Below are positions 1 to 8,348 of a stretch of DNA of 64,000 nucleotides, one piece after another. The notes beneath the pieces are model-generated. The model searched no databases, was not told the DNA's origin, and saw nothing but the letters and a program-made list of their open reading frames with translations. Both the position numbers and the translations under genes were made by a program. Numbering within the stretch: the stretch's first letter is position 1; each line of letters begins with the position of its first letter. Origin of the DNA: Sphingomonas sp. Y57 (GTDB lineage: Bacteria; Pseudomonadota; Alphaproteobacteria; Sphingomonadales; Sphingomonadaceae). Location of the stretch: assembly GCF_001015195.1 (NCBI RefSeq), contig NZ_LDES01000085.1, positions 21,310 to 85,309 on the forward strand, in the 5' to 3' direction.

Positions 1-1272
1 ATGAACCCCATATGCCCGTCGGCAGTGAAAGCCTTGGTGTGCAGGCTTGCCCGGCTCAATCCTCGCAGGGAAAAGTCCCGCTCCTGATGCTCGGGCCGCA
101 ATTCCCAGAGCTTGATCCCTGCCTCGAGCAGCGGAACACGGTAGCGCGCATAACCGCCATGGACCGCGGCGACATCGGTTGCCGCAAGAGAATTGGTCAG
201 GACCGAGACCGAAACCCCCTTTGCCGCAATCGCGGCGAGCGCCGCCGTGCCTTCCTCGCCGGGGATGAAATAGGGCGAAGTGATTTCAAGCCTTTCCCGC
301 GCCGCATCGAAGACCGGCAGCAGGTCGTGCATCAGCCAGTTCTTGCCCTCCTTGCCCAGCACTTTGCGCGGCGGATCGGCGATCACGCGGGCGGCGCGAG
401 TCCAGTCGGGCCGCGTGGTCTCGGGATCGAGAAGCGAGAGCCGTTTGGCGATGCGCTCCAGATAGGGGCGCGCGGCAGCCTCATTGGCAGCGTTGCTCAA
501 TTCGGCGGCGATCCGCGTCAGCGCCACGCCAGGATCTTTCAAGGGCGAAAGCCTATCGACCGGCAACGCCAGGCCGCTGTTCCAGTAATCGTCGAAGATC
601 TTCTCCGTCTGGGCGACGGCTGGCCCCATCACCAGCACGTCCATGTCGCGGAAATTGGTTTGCGTCGCGGCATCGAAATAGGCGTCGCCGATATTGCGCC
701 CGCCAAGGATGGCGACGCGGCCATCAGCGATCCAGGCCTTGTTGTGCATGCGCCGGGTCACGCTGAAGGCGCGCAGCATCATTTCGATGCCGCGCCGCAA
801 GCCGCCCTGCCGCGCCCGGGTCGGGTTGAAGATACGGATCTCGATATGCGGATGATGCGCCATGGCGATCATCGCATCAGATGTATGGCTGGTGCCGATG
901 TCGTCGATCAGGATCCGCACCCTGACGCCGCGATCGGCCGCGGACAGGGCCTCGGCCAGAAGAAGGCGGCCGGTCAGATCGTCGTGCCAGATGTAATACA
1001 TCAGATCGAGCGAGCGCTCGACCTTGCGCGCCGACAATCCACGTGCCGCGAAGGCGTCGAGATTCTCGTCCAGCAAAAGCAGGCCGCTCTCACCGGGGTG
1101 CGCATCCGTCGTGGCGCCAATACGCTGATCGAGCGGCGTCCGGCCGCGTTCGATCGACAGTGCGTAGGAAGGCTCCCCCTGCGCGCGACTGGCGAACAGG
1201 CCGTAGACCCAGGTCGCGAGCATCGACGCCGCGACGAAGCCCAGGCAGGCAAGGATGACGATCCGGATCAGA
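1..1272 (-). CDS. phospholipase D-family protein, 3' end missing at window edge
   Basis: Translating the minus strand gives an open frame that leaves the window at base 1. It starts with one hydrophobic segment (about 1200-1270), so the enzyme is probably membrane-anchored. The first HKD motif is complete near 695-747 (H-N-K-A-W then D and G-G-R-N). The second begins at about 41 (H-T-K-A-F, then D-G) and is cut by the edge. Two HKD motifs define the PLD/cardiolipin-synthase superfamily, which cleaves or transfers phosphodiesters through a phospho-histidine intermediate. The arrangement resembles ClsC/YmdC-type enzymes. There is no in-frame ATG before about 1223. Translation may start at a CTG or TTG overlapping the end of the upstream USP gene (stop 1268-1270), which implies coupling. 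The exact start is uncertain. Confidence 0.8.
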
Positions 1273-2125
1273 CGGCAGCATCCGCCTGCGGCTGCTGGCG
1301 CACGAGCAGGACATCGCAATCGAGACGGCTGAGCAGCGCCCGCGCCGTGCTGCCGAGCACCGCCACCGTCAGGGCCGATCGACCGTGCGTTCCGATCACG
1401 GCCAGGTCGGTTTCGCTCAGCTTCACATGATTGCGGACAACCTCGCAAACCTCGCCATAGTCGACATTGATATCCAGCCTGTCGCGTGCGTCGGCGGGCA
1501 GATCGGTCCTGTCCAGAAAGGCATCCAGATCATAGGCTATCCTGGCCTGCAGCGCAGCTGCCGGCCCTTCCCGGCCCCGAAGTGCCTCCAGCGGCACGTG
1601 ATAGGCGTGAACGAGAGTGATCTCGGCAGCGGGGAATGCGGCCATGGCCGTGCGAAGCGCCTGGGCCGAGCAGCCGGAGAAATCGGTTGCGACCAAGACC
1701 CGGCGATAGTGGTGCTGAGTCTTTTCCTTCACGATAAGCACCGGCGCATGAGCATGGCGTATCATGCGCTCCACGGTCGTGCCGATCAGGAAATCCCCGA
1801 TATCGTCATGGCGCGAGATGCCGGTCACGATGAGATCCGCCCCGCATGCGGTTGACGCTTCCAGCACCGCCTGCGAGACGGCGCCGGTGGCGAGGCGTGT
1901 CTCGACCGGAATATCCGGGTCCGCCACCTCCGCCCGCAAGCGGGCATGAAGGCGACTCTCGGCAGCCTGCAGTCCGTCGAGCATGTCTGCGGGATCGGGA
2001 TCCCTCTGAACATGGAGAAGAACCAGATGTGCGCGCCACTCGCTCGCCAGCTGTATCGCGCGGTCGCGGGCTCGGTCGCAGCGACCGCTAAAATCGGTTG
2101 GAAACAGAATCGTTCGCGGGGTCAT
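1268..2125 (-). CDS. tandem-domain universal stress protein
   Basis: This is a protein of about 285 residues with two UspA folds in tandem. Each begins with a TILFPTDFS- or VLVATDFS-like strand. The second domain has the ATP-binding loop G-x2-G-x9-G-S/T (GTHGR ... GST), and the first has a weaker version ending GTT. USPs of this type bind ATP and act in the cytoplasm during starvation or hypoxia. ATG at 2125 is chosen because the residues upstream of it do not resemble the family and the TPRTILF strand follows immediately. The gene is transcribed with the PLD-type gene and overlaps its start. The window holds four other proteins of this family, which suggests a shared stress programme. Confidence 0.9.
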   Translation of the reverse strand: MTPRTILFPTDFSGRCDRARDRAIQLASEWRAHLVLLHVQRDPDPADMLDGLQAAESRLHARLRAEVADPDIPVETRLATGAVSQAVLEASTACGADLIVTGISRHDDIGDFLIGTTVERMIRHAHAPVLIVKEKTQHHYRRVLVATDFSGCSAQALRTAMAAFPAAEITLVHAYHVPLEALRGREGPAAALQARIAYDLDAFLDRTDLPADARDRLDINVDYGEVCEVVRNHVKLSETDLAVIGTHGRSALTVAVLGSTARALLSRLDCDVLLVRQQPQADAAV

Positions 2126-2264
2126 ATCGACGCAACATAGCAGCAGTGGTCCGCCAACCAAGGAACGTGTCGCCGTGTATTTGCAGGACGGACAGAAATG
2201 TTCTTCGGCAAGGATTCGCTGGCCGTCGCGAAGCAGACCGATATTATGGCCTGATCAGAAGAGG

Positions 2265-3347
2265 ATGGATAAGATCACAACACCAGACATCATATTGCGA
2301 ACCCCGACGCTCACTGCCGTGGCAACGGCCGGCGCATCCCACGCACCATCGACACGCTTCTCGCGCCGAACGCTTCTTGCCGGCACCATGACTGCCGCGC
2401 TCTGCCTGACCGCCGCTCCGATCCGCGCTATGGCGCTTGATCCAGGATCGATCGCGGCGAGCGTGGAAGCGTTACGGCCAGGAGAGTTCCTGTGGGCGCC
2501 CGAAACGGCTCCCGATGGTCCGGTGGTCATCATCGTCAGCCTCGCCAGGCAGCGGGCCTATGTCTATCGCAACGGCGTCCTGATCGGCATCTCGACCGTT
2601 TCCACCGGCGCAGCCGGCCACGAAACGCCCACCGGGGTTTTCACCATCCTCCAAAAGAAAGTCGCGCACAGATCGAACCTCTACAATGACGCGCCGATGC
2701 CCTACATGCAGCGCCTCACCTGGGACGGGATTGCCATGCACGCCGGCAATCTTCCGGGCTATCCCGCCTCGCACGGATGCATCCGGTTTCCCCTGACGTT
2801 CGCCGAGCACCTCTATGATGTCACGCAGCTTGGCCTGACGGTCATCATCACGCAGGCAAGCGAGATTCCGCGCTTTGCCCCAGCTCCCCGTATCCTGCAG
2901 GATACGGCCCGGCGCTCGTCGTTCGGGAATGCCTTTTTGACGGTCTGGCAGCCAGAGAAAGCACTCACAGGGCCGATCTCCATAATCGTCAGCGCGGCGG
3001 ACCAGCGCGCCGTGGTGTTGCGAAACGGCATCGAAATCGGTTCGGCGCCTGTCGCCATCCGCGGCAAGATCTCCGGCCTTCAGGCCTTCAACCTCGCCTC
3101 CATCGACGAACACGGGACGCATTGGATGTTCCTCCCTGTATTTGGCGGTGCACAGACGGGGGAAGTCTCGCGGCAGGACCGGGAGCGGCTAATCCTTCCC
3201 GAGGACTTCAGACGGGGCCTGCTGTCGGTGCTCAAACCGGGAAGCACGCTGATCGTCACGGCCGATACCCTCGAAAGCGGGAGTACAGGCACATCCCTGA
3301 CCGTGCTCACGGGCGAGGATGCCCAAGCGGATACAAACGAACGATGA
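2265..3347 (+). CDS. L,D-transpeptidase (YkuD family), Tat-exported
   Basis: This 360-residue protein carries a YkuD domain with the catalytic signature around H159 and S169-H-G-C172, preceded by the usual GHETPTG loop near 118-124. Such enzymes make 3-3 cross-links in peptidoglycan or attach proteins to it, using the cysteine as nucleophile. The N-terminus is long and has S-R-R-T-L-L (33-38) followed by a hydrophobic stretch, which fits a twin-arginine signal. The C-terminal ~130 residues repeat the VVIIVS/AVVLRNG strand pattern of the start of the YkuD domain, so they may be a degenerate second copy. ATG 2265 is chosen; an earlier in-frame start at 2175 would add 30 unconserved-looking residues. 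It is divergent from the USP gene. Confidence 0.88.
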   Translation: MDKITTPDIILRTPTLTAVATAGASHAPSTRFSRRTLLAGTMTAALCLTAAPIRAMALDPGSIAASVEALRPGEFLWAPETAPDGPVVIIVSLARQRAYVYRNGVLIGISTVSTGAAGHETPTGVFTILQKKVAHRSNLYNDAPMPYMQRLTWDGIAMHAGNLPGYPASHGCIRFPLTFAEHLYDVTQLGLTVIITQASEIPRFAPAPRILQDTARRSSFGNAFLTVWQPEKALTGPISIIVSAADQRAVVLRNGIEIGSAPVAIRGKISGLQAFNLASIDEHGTHWMFLPVFGGAQTGEVSRQDRERLILPEDFRRGLLSVLKPGSTLIVTADTLESGSTGTSLTVLTGEDAQADTNER

Positions 3348-3468
3348 CGTTGTGCAATCCCGACTTCGCGTCCATCGCAGCGTCTTACCGCCTGATTCCA
3401 AACAATCCCCTGCCGTAATTGCGAAGACCGGCCTAATTACGACATACTCACCAGAGGATTTGACTTCG

Positions 3469-4119
3469 ATGTCCCGATCATTGCGCGTTCCAGTTTCCCT
3501 TGCCGCCGCCATCCTGCTGGGGCTGTCCTCGGCGGCTCCGTCACTGGCTGAAACCGCGCCCGCTGCGCCACCTTCGGCCGACGCCACGGCAATCGCGGTA
3601 CCCGACGGATTTGAGTTGGCGCCGGACGGCACAACTCTTGTCCACGTGGCCAGCGGCCTGCGCTTCCCGGAGGAATTCGAGGGCTTTACCCGCCTCAGGG
3701 AACGGGCATTCGATCCGGGCGGCGAGTATATCGCCATCGGCTACGACCGGCCACTCGGCACCGGCGACGATCGCATCGTGGTGCGGATGGCGGTGGTCCA
3801 TATCGACCAGATGCCGCCACGCGACCACTATATGATCATGCGTCAGGCTACGATGTCCCATTTTGCCGCGCCGACCATCGTGTCGGAAGGACCGGCGACG
3901 ATCCCAACCAATCGCCGCCTCAAGGCCTATCGCGGAACTTTCACCGGCTATCGCGACGGCAAACCATGGCGTTCCAGCCTGACGACAGTCGACTATGGCT
4001 ATTGGAGCGGACGCATGACGGCCGCCTATCCCGAAAGCGAAGCTGCCGAAGCTGAGAAATATCTTGGCGTGCTGCTGGCGGAAATCCGCGCGCAGCGCCC
4101 AAAGGCGCCGAAACGGTAG
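3469..4119 (+). CDS. hypothetical secreted protein
   Basis: This 216-residue protein has a clear Sec signal peptide: a basic start, a hydrophobic core of about 15 residues and cleavage near A-x-A around residue 24. An AGAGGA ribosome site lies 11 bases before ATG 3469, which supports this start over the earlier in-frame one. The mature part is soluble, rich in aromatic residues, and has no motif I recognise. It follows the L,D-transpeptidase by about 120 bases and may be cotranscribed, so a cell-envelope role is possible but unproven. Confidence 0.7.
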   Translation: MSRSLRVPVSLAAAILLGLSSAAPSLAETAPAAPPSADATAIAVPDGFELAPDGTTLVHVASGLRFPEEFEGFTRLRERAFDPGGEYIAIGYDRPLGTGDDRIVVRMAVVHIDQMPPRDHYMIMRQATMSHFAAPTIVSEGPATIPTNRRLKAYRGTFTGYRDGKPWRSSLTTVDYGYWSGRMTAAYPESEAAEAEKYLGVLLAEIRAQRPKAPKR

Positions 4120-4998
4120 ACTGGGGACGATGCCCGCGCGAAACCGCTCACTTTGACGGAGCAAGCAGCGAGAGGAGGCGCCGCCAATCTTGTTCGATCA
4201 TCCGCCAGCGAAAAACGGCAAGCATGTGGGTCAGCAATCGGGAAAGATAATTCCTTTCCCGTGATCGGGCTACGATTTCGTGGACCTCCCTTTCGGTCCA
4301 CGGCTTCCATTGTCCAGCGACGGCGATCATGTTCGAGCGGAAGGCCGTATCGCTTCATCTCGCAATATACGCTCGGTTTCCGTTATCCGAATGGGGATTG
4401 CCGCAGTTATTGAGCGACGTAGTGCAAGTTATCCTTGCCCAGTTCGGCTCCCGTTCCGCTATTTCCTGGGCTGGAAGCTGATGCGGCTTGTAAGCCCCTC
4501 TAACGCGCCTCTCACTCATACGCGACGTTCCGCAGCGATCAAAGCGGCCTGATAGGCCGCATCCTCACCCATAATCGCACGCGCTGTCGCGATTAGTTCA
4601 GGACTCGCATTACGTGGACGACCCGTATCGAACGGGGGGCTGGATCATATTCGATCGCGAGTTACGTAATTTTTGCAGTCTCTTCACCCCGAAGTTTCGC
4701 AAGAAGACGGATTCCGAAATCGATCCCCGCGGTCATGCGAAGGCCAAAGCTGTGAACATAGCCGTCATGCACGTCGAAACCATATTGGAGGCAGCCGTCG
4801 AACCGGATGATCTGGAATTGGCGCTGCCTCTCATGAGCCGCCTGCAGGAGGCCATGATCACATGAACTAGGCCGGGTCTCTCCAATCTCTATGGATTCAA
4901 GCGTGACGGCCCCTTCACCGAGTGCCGATTTCAGCGTGGTGCGACAAATGTAGACCGATTCAAGTAGGGATTGCTGAGCTATGCCGGCTACCAATCAT
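4120..4998. other. about 880 bases without a confident gene; possible remnants
   Basis: Base composition is lower in GC and codon use less regular than on either side. Several weak open frames exist. One of 60 codons on the minus strand (4148-4330) is rich in Arg, Leu and Trp. One of 83 codons on the plus strand (4614-4865) ends in a plausible helical segment (ILEAAVEPDDLELALPLMSRL). A 43-codon open stretch without a start lies on the minus strand (4516-4644). None has a convincing ribosome site. A palindrome TTACGTAA lies at 4662-4669. The stretch could be decayed genes from a past insertion or deletion; I assign no function. Confidence 0.4.
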
Positions 4999-4999
4999 C

Positions 5000-5016
5000 G
5001 TCAGGGTTTCGTCAGG
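5000..5016 (+). promoter_or_regulatory. 11-bp-phased direct repeat (GTCAGG x2), candidate response-regulator operator
   Basis: GTCAGG occurs at 5000-5005 and again at 5011-5016, exactly one helical turn apart, 43 bases before the start of the VIT-family gene. The same arrangement recurs at 5778 and 8311. Direct repeats with 11-bp period are the usual binding mode of OmpR/PhoB-family regulators, and such a regulator is encoded at 6601. At the offset where the other two sites have TAGCCC, this one has TTGAAC (5026-5031). Confidence 0.7.
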
Positions 5017-5058
5017 AAAGACTGTTGAACTTTTTCACGGCATTTTACGAAGGACACC

Positions 5059-5760
5059 ATGAGCCGACTAAGATCCCATCCCGAACGCCATGCGGTGTCA
5101 CGCATCGGCTGGCTACGCGCGGCAGTGCTGGGAGCCAATGATGGGATCGTTTCGACCGCGAGCCTCATCGTCGGCGTCGCAGCCTCCGGCGCGGGCAAGG
5201 CCAATATCCTGGTCGCAGGGGTGGCGGCGCTGGTGGCAGGCGCCATGTCGATGGCCGCCGGCGAATATGTCTCGGTCAGCTCTCAGGCGGACACGGAGAA
5301 TGCCGACCTCGCCCGGGAAAGAGGTGAACTCGCCGTTCAACCGGTGCTCGAGCATCAGGAACTGGCGGACATCTATGTCAAACGCGGTCTGAATGAGGAA
5401 CTGGCCCGGCAGGTAGCCGACGAACTAATGGCAAAGGATGCGCTGGCCGCGCATGCCCGCGACGAACTCGGCATTTCCGAAGTCGTGACCGCCCGCCCTA
5501 TCCAGGCCGCGCTCACATCCGCCGCAACTTTCAGCACAGGCGCCCTCATGCCCCTGATGTTGGTCGCCGTCGTTCCGCATGATAGCCTCGTCGCAATCGA
5601 GGTCGCGGCAACCCTGTTGTTTCTCGCACTGCTGGGCGCGCTTGGCGCCTGGGCCGGGGGCGCCCGCCCCATGAAATCAATCCTACGGGTCACATTCTGG
5701 GGCGCGCTGGCCCTGGCTGCGACCGCGGGCATCGGGAGGCTGTTCGGAACAGTGGTTTGA
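5059..5760 (+). CDS. VIT1/CCC1-family Fe2+/Mn2+ transporter
   Basis: This 233-residue membrane protein matches the VIT/CCC1 family: the N-terminal G-W-L-R-A-A-V-L-G-x-N-D-G-I-V-S motif (about 17-32), the A-G-A-M-S-M-A-A-G-E-Y signature near 61-71, a charged cytoplasmic segment rich in Glu (about 77-150) that in relatives binds metal, and paired helices at the C-terminus. Family members move Fe2+ or Mn2+ out of the cytosol, often driven by protons. The gene stands alone between two copies of the GTCAGG repeat, which suggests control by the two-component system at 6601-8291 and a role in metal detoxification. Confidence 0.9.
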   Translation: MSRLRSHPERHAVSRIGWLRAAVLGANDGIVSTASLIVGVAASGAGKANILVAGVAALVAGAMSMAAGEYVSVSSQADTENADLARERGELAVQPVLEHQELADIYVKRGLNEELARQVADELMAKDALAAHARDELGISEVVTARPIQAALTSAATFSTGALMPLMLVAVVPHDSLVAIEVAATLLFLALLGALGAWAGGARPMKSILRVTFWGALALAATAGIGRLFGTVV

Positions 5761-5777
5761 ACCACGCTGCTCACATC

Positions 5778-5809
5778 GTCAGGATTCGGTCAGTGAACAC
5801 CCGTAGCCC
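5778..5809 (+). promoter_or_regulatory. second copy of the GTCAGG direct repeat with downstream TAGCCC
   Basis: GTCAGG at 5778-5783 and GTCAGT at 5789-5794 are spaced by 11 bases. The hexamer TAGCCC starts 15 bases after the start of the second repeat (5804-5809), exactly as at 8337. The repeat probably replaces the -35 element and the TAG-containing hexamer sits where a -10 would be. It lies in the 72-base gap before the cytochrome b561 gene. Confidence 0.7.
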
Positions 5810-5832
5810 TTCCAGCTGGAAAGGCGAACGTG

Positions 5833-6522
5833 ATGACAAATTCTGAATATACAAGGACATTCAAGGTTTGGGACACGCCGCTACGGCTATTCCATTGGCT
5901 GCTGGTCCTAGCGATCTCGATCGCGTTTCTCTCTTCCGACGACGATAGTCCGATCGCATCGTGGCATATGGTCGCAGGATGGTCTGCTGCTGCCTTGCTT
6001 GCGTTCCGTCTGATCTGGGGCTTCGTCGGAGGCGAGCATGCCCGGTTCGTGAATTTCATTCGGCCAACAGCAATCGCCACCCATGCACGCGACCTTCTAG
6101 CTGGCCATCCTCGACGTTCCGTGGGTCATAATCCACTGGGCGCGATCGCAGTCGTGGCGCTGATCGGATTGACCGGAATCGTCATCTGGAGCGGCAGCAG
6201 CGTTGCGGCAGGCGGCATGGACAAAGACCTTCATGAAGCCCTCGCCTACAGCCTGCTTGCTTTGATCGGGCTTCATGTCGGCGCCGTGCTGTTGATGTCG
6301 CTGCTCACCGGCGAAAACCTTGTTCGCGCGATGATCAGCGGCCGCAAGAAGAACAGCCTCTATCCGAATGTGCGTGAGGCTCGGGGACCAGGCTTGTTTG
6401 CGGCTCTACTTGGTGCCGCAGCGATCGTTCTGGCAATCATCGCCATTGTCATGGTGGATCCGACCGCCTTCGCGCCGCAGCAACGCCATTCCCATCACGG
6501 TTCGCACGAGGAAAGGGATTGA
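5833..6522 (+). CDS. cytochrome b561-type membrane protein
   Basis: This 229-residue protein has four to five membrane helices and histidines placed as in bacterial diheme cytochrome b561: LRLFHW in helix 1, SWHMVAGW in helix 2, DLHEALAY in helix 3 and IGLHVGAVL in helix 4. These would ligate two b-type hemes and pass electrons between quinol and a periplasmic acceptor. The C-terminus is His-rich (HSHHGSH), which may bind metal. ATG 5833 is chosen over GTG 5830 because an AAGGCGA ribosome site lies at 5821-5827. It lies directly upstream of the regulator gene at 6601 and behind a GTCAGG repeat. Its physiological partner is unknown. Confidence 0.85.
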   Translation: MTNSEYTRTFKVWDTPLRLFHWLLVLAISIAFLSSDDDSPIASWHMVAGWSAAALLAFRLIWGFVGGEHARFVNFIRPTAIATHARDLLAGHPRRSVGHNPLGAIAVVALIGLTGIVIWSGSSVAAGGMDKDLHEALAYSLLALIGLHVGAVLLMSLLTGENLVRAMISGRKKNSLYPNVREARGPGLFAALLGAAAIVLAIIAIVMVDPTAFAPQQRHSHHGSHEERD

Positions 6523-6600
6523 AAACATCGGTTGATGGTCTGGTAGAAAGCTTCAATCCTTCTTGCCTTTCGTTCCTGGTGGAAAGTCTACATTAAACCC

Positions 6601-7278
6601 ATGCGCCTTCTCATCGTCGAAGATAATGAGCGAATGGCGGCACTGATCGCCGACGGTCTTCAGCGCCGGGGCTTCGTGTGCGATGTTGCCCATGATCTCG
6701 CACAAGCCGACGCTGCGATGGGCAGCGCGAGCTATGATGCCATCATACTCGACCTCGGCCTGCCCGACGGCGACGGGATCGACTGGCTCGCGAGCCGCCG
6801 AAAATATCAGCAGATGCCGCCTGCCATCATCCAGACCGCGCGTGGGGCGCTGGAGGATCGCGTCACCGGTCTCGATTCCGGCGCAGACGATTATATCGTC
6901 AAACCCTTCGAGATCGACGAGCTCGCCGCGCGCATCCGCGCCCTGCTGCGCCGGCCTGGCGTTCGAACCCAGCCCGTCATCGAAGTCGGCATGCTGCGTT
7001 TCGACACGGCAAGCCGCTCTGCCAGCATTGGCGATCGCGAGATCGACCTTTCGCGCCGCGAGGCGGACCTTCTGGAACTGCTGATGCGGCGAGCCGGCAC
7101 GGTGGTCCATCGCGAAGTGATCGAGAACGCGCTCTACAGCTTCAACGATCCGGTGACCCCCAATGCGGTCGAAGCCGCCATTTCGCGTCTGCGCCGCAAG
7201 CTCGAAGACACGGGCGTGGCCGGCGCGCTCCATACCGTTCGGGGTGTCGGCTATATGCTGAAGGACGGGAAGGCATGA
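6601..7278 (+). CDS. OmpR/PhoB-family response regulator
   Basis: This 225-residue regulator has a receiver domain (acid pocket E7-D8, phospho-acceptor D51, conserved Lys in VKPFE near 101) and a C-terminal winged helix ending in the typical VRGVGYML. It resembles the QseB/TctD/CusR branch. It overlaps the histidine kinase gene by four bases (ATGA), so the two form a two-component system. Three phased direct repeats in the neighbourhood (5000, 5778, 8311) match the DNA recognition mode of this family. I see no copy of the repeat ahead of this gene itself, so autoregulation is not evident. Confidence 0.93.
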   Translation: MRLLIVEDNERMAALIADGLQRRGFVCDVAHDLAQADAAMGSASYDAIILDLGLPDGDGIDWLASRRKYQQMPPAIIQTARGALEDRVTGLDSGADDYIVKPFEIDELAARIRALLRRPGVRTQPVIEVGMLRFDTASRSASIGDREIDLSRREADLLELLMRRAGTVVHREVIENALYSFNDPVTPNAVEAAISRLRRKLEDTGVAGALHTVRGVGYMLKDGKA

Positions 7279-8291
7279 CCGTGCAGCGCTCCATCTCACG
7301 GCGCCTCAAACGCGGTTTGGGCCTGATTGGTGTGGCGGGCACCGTTCTGCTGCTGGCGGCGGTCGCCTTCTTCTACAGTGTCACCTTCACACATCTCGAT
7401 GCACGCGCGGCGATGATCCGCGCGATCAAGGAAATGCTTGAGCATGTCGCTCTGCCGCTTGTCGTCCTGCTCGTTCCCGTCGCGATCATGGTGCTCCGAG
7501 TGATCCGCCAGGCCTTCGCACCGCTGGAAGATGCCGCCGCCCGGATCGAGGCTGCACAGGGCCACGAACGAGGGTTCCGCATCGATGCGTCGCAAATGCC
7601 CGCCGAGGCGCTACCCTTCGTCTATGCGGTCAACGATCTGTTGGCGCGGCTCGATCAGGCCGCGCGGCGGCAGGAAGCGTTCGCCGCCGACGTCGCGCAC
7701 GAGTTGCGCACGCCGCTCGCCCTCCTGTCTCTCGAACTCGACCGGCTTGACTATGACGACGCCGCGCGCCTCAAGGAAGACGTGGCGGCCATGCGCCGGC
7801 TGATCGACCAACTCATGCTGCTCGCGCAGATCGACGCGGCGGAGGCCGCCCAGACCGCTCCCGAACAGGTGTCACTCGCGGATGTGGCGAGCGAGGTCGT
7901 CAGCGCCGTGGCGCCGGGGATCATCGCACAAGGCAAGCTGATCGCGTTCGATACCCGCGGTCAGGCTGCGGTCGTGAACGGCAGGCGCGAAGCGATTGCG
8001 GCAGCGCTGCGCAATCTGATCGAGAATGCCGCGCGCGTGACGCCGGCTGGTGGCACGATCCAGGTCTTCGCCGGCCCCCACGCGCTATTGGGCGTGCGGG
8101 ACGAGGGCCCTGGGCTGGCGCTCGAAAGGTTGCGCGACCTTGTGCAACGCCACCGCCGCGCCGACCATGCGAGCAAGGATGGCGCCGGCCTCGGCCTCGC
8201 TATCGTCGACCGGATCATGGCGGCCCATGGCGGCACGCTTGAGACCGATCCGGCCGACCGTGAACTGGTGCTGCGTTTTCCCGCGACCTGA
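7275..8291 (+). CDS. sensor histidine kinase
   Basis: This 338-residue kinase has two membrane helices (about 13-35 and 58-78) separated by only about 20 periplasmic residues. A HAMP-like linker, the H-box around H142 (DVAHELRTPL), an N-box (LRNLIENAARV) and G-boxes (DEGPGL, GAGLGLAIV) follow. It phosphorylates the regulator encoded just upstream. The very short periplasmic loop suggests sensing within the membrane or by direct metal contact rather than through a folded sensor domain. The stimulus cannot be read from the sequence; the gene context points to metal stress. Confidence 0.92.
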   Translation: MTVQRSISRRLKRGLGLIGVAGTVLLLAAVAFFYSVTFTHLDARAAMIRAIKEMLEHVALPLVVLLVPVAIMVLRVIRQAFAPLEDAAARIEAAQGHERGFRIDASQMPAEALPFVYAVNDLLARLDQAARRQEAFAADVAHELRTPLALLSLELDRLDYDDAARLKEDVAAMRRLIDQLMLLAQIDAAEAAQTAPEQVSLADVASEVVSAVAPGIIAQGKLIAFDTRGQAAVVNGRREAIAAALRNLIENAARVTPAGGTIQVFAGPHALLGVRDEGPGLALERLRDLVQRHRRADHASKDGAGLGLAIVDRIMAAHGGTLETDPADRELVLRFPAT

Positions 8292-8310
8292 TCTTCAATC
8301 CTCATATCCC

Positions 8311-8342
8311 GTCAGGGTTCGGTCAGGAACGCTCCCTAGCCC
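8311..8342 (+). promoter_or_regulatory. third copy of the GTCAGG direct repeat with TAGCCC, before the efflux operon
   Basis: GTCAGG at 8311-8316 and 8322-8327 (period 11) is followed by TAGCCC at 8337-8342, the same spacing as at 5789/5804. The start codon of the RND adaptor follows at 8349, so a transcript starting from this element would have almost no leader. The site lies between the kinase stop codon and the efflux operon. Confidence 0.72.
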
Positions 8343-8348
8343 GAGCGC

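Noticed and set aside
12..1430. Long plus-strand open frame of 472 codons
   Set aside because: It is antisense to the phospholipase D-type gene and USP; its Arg/Gly/Asp-rich sequence shows no domain while the minus strand has both HKD motifs.
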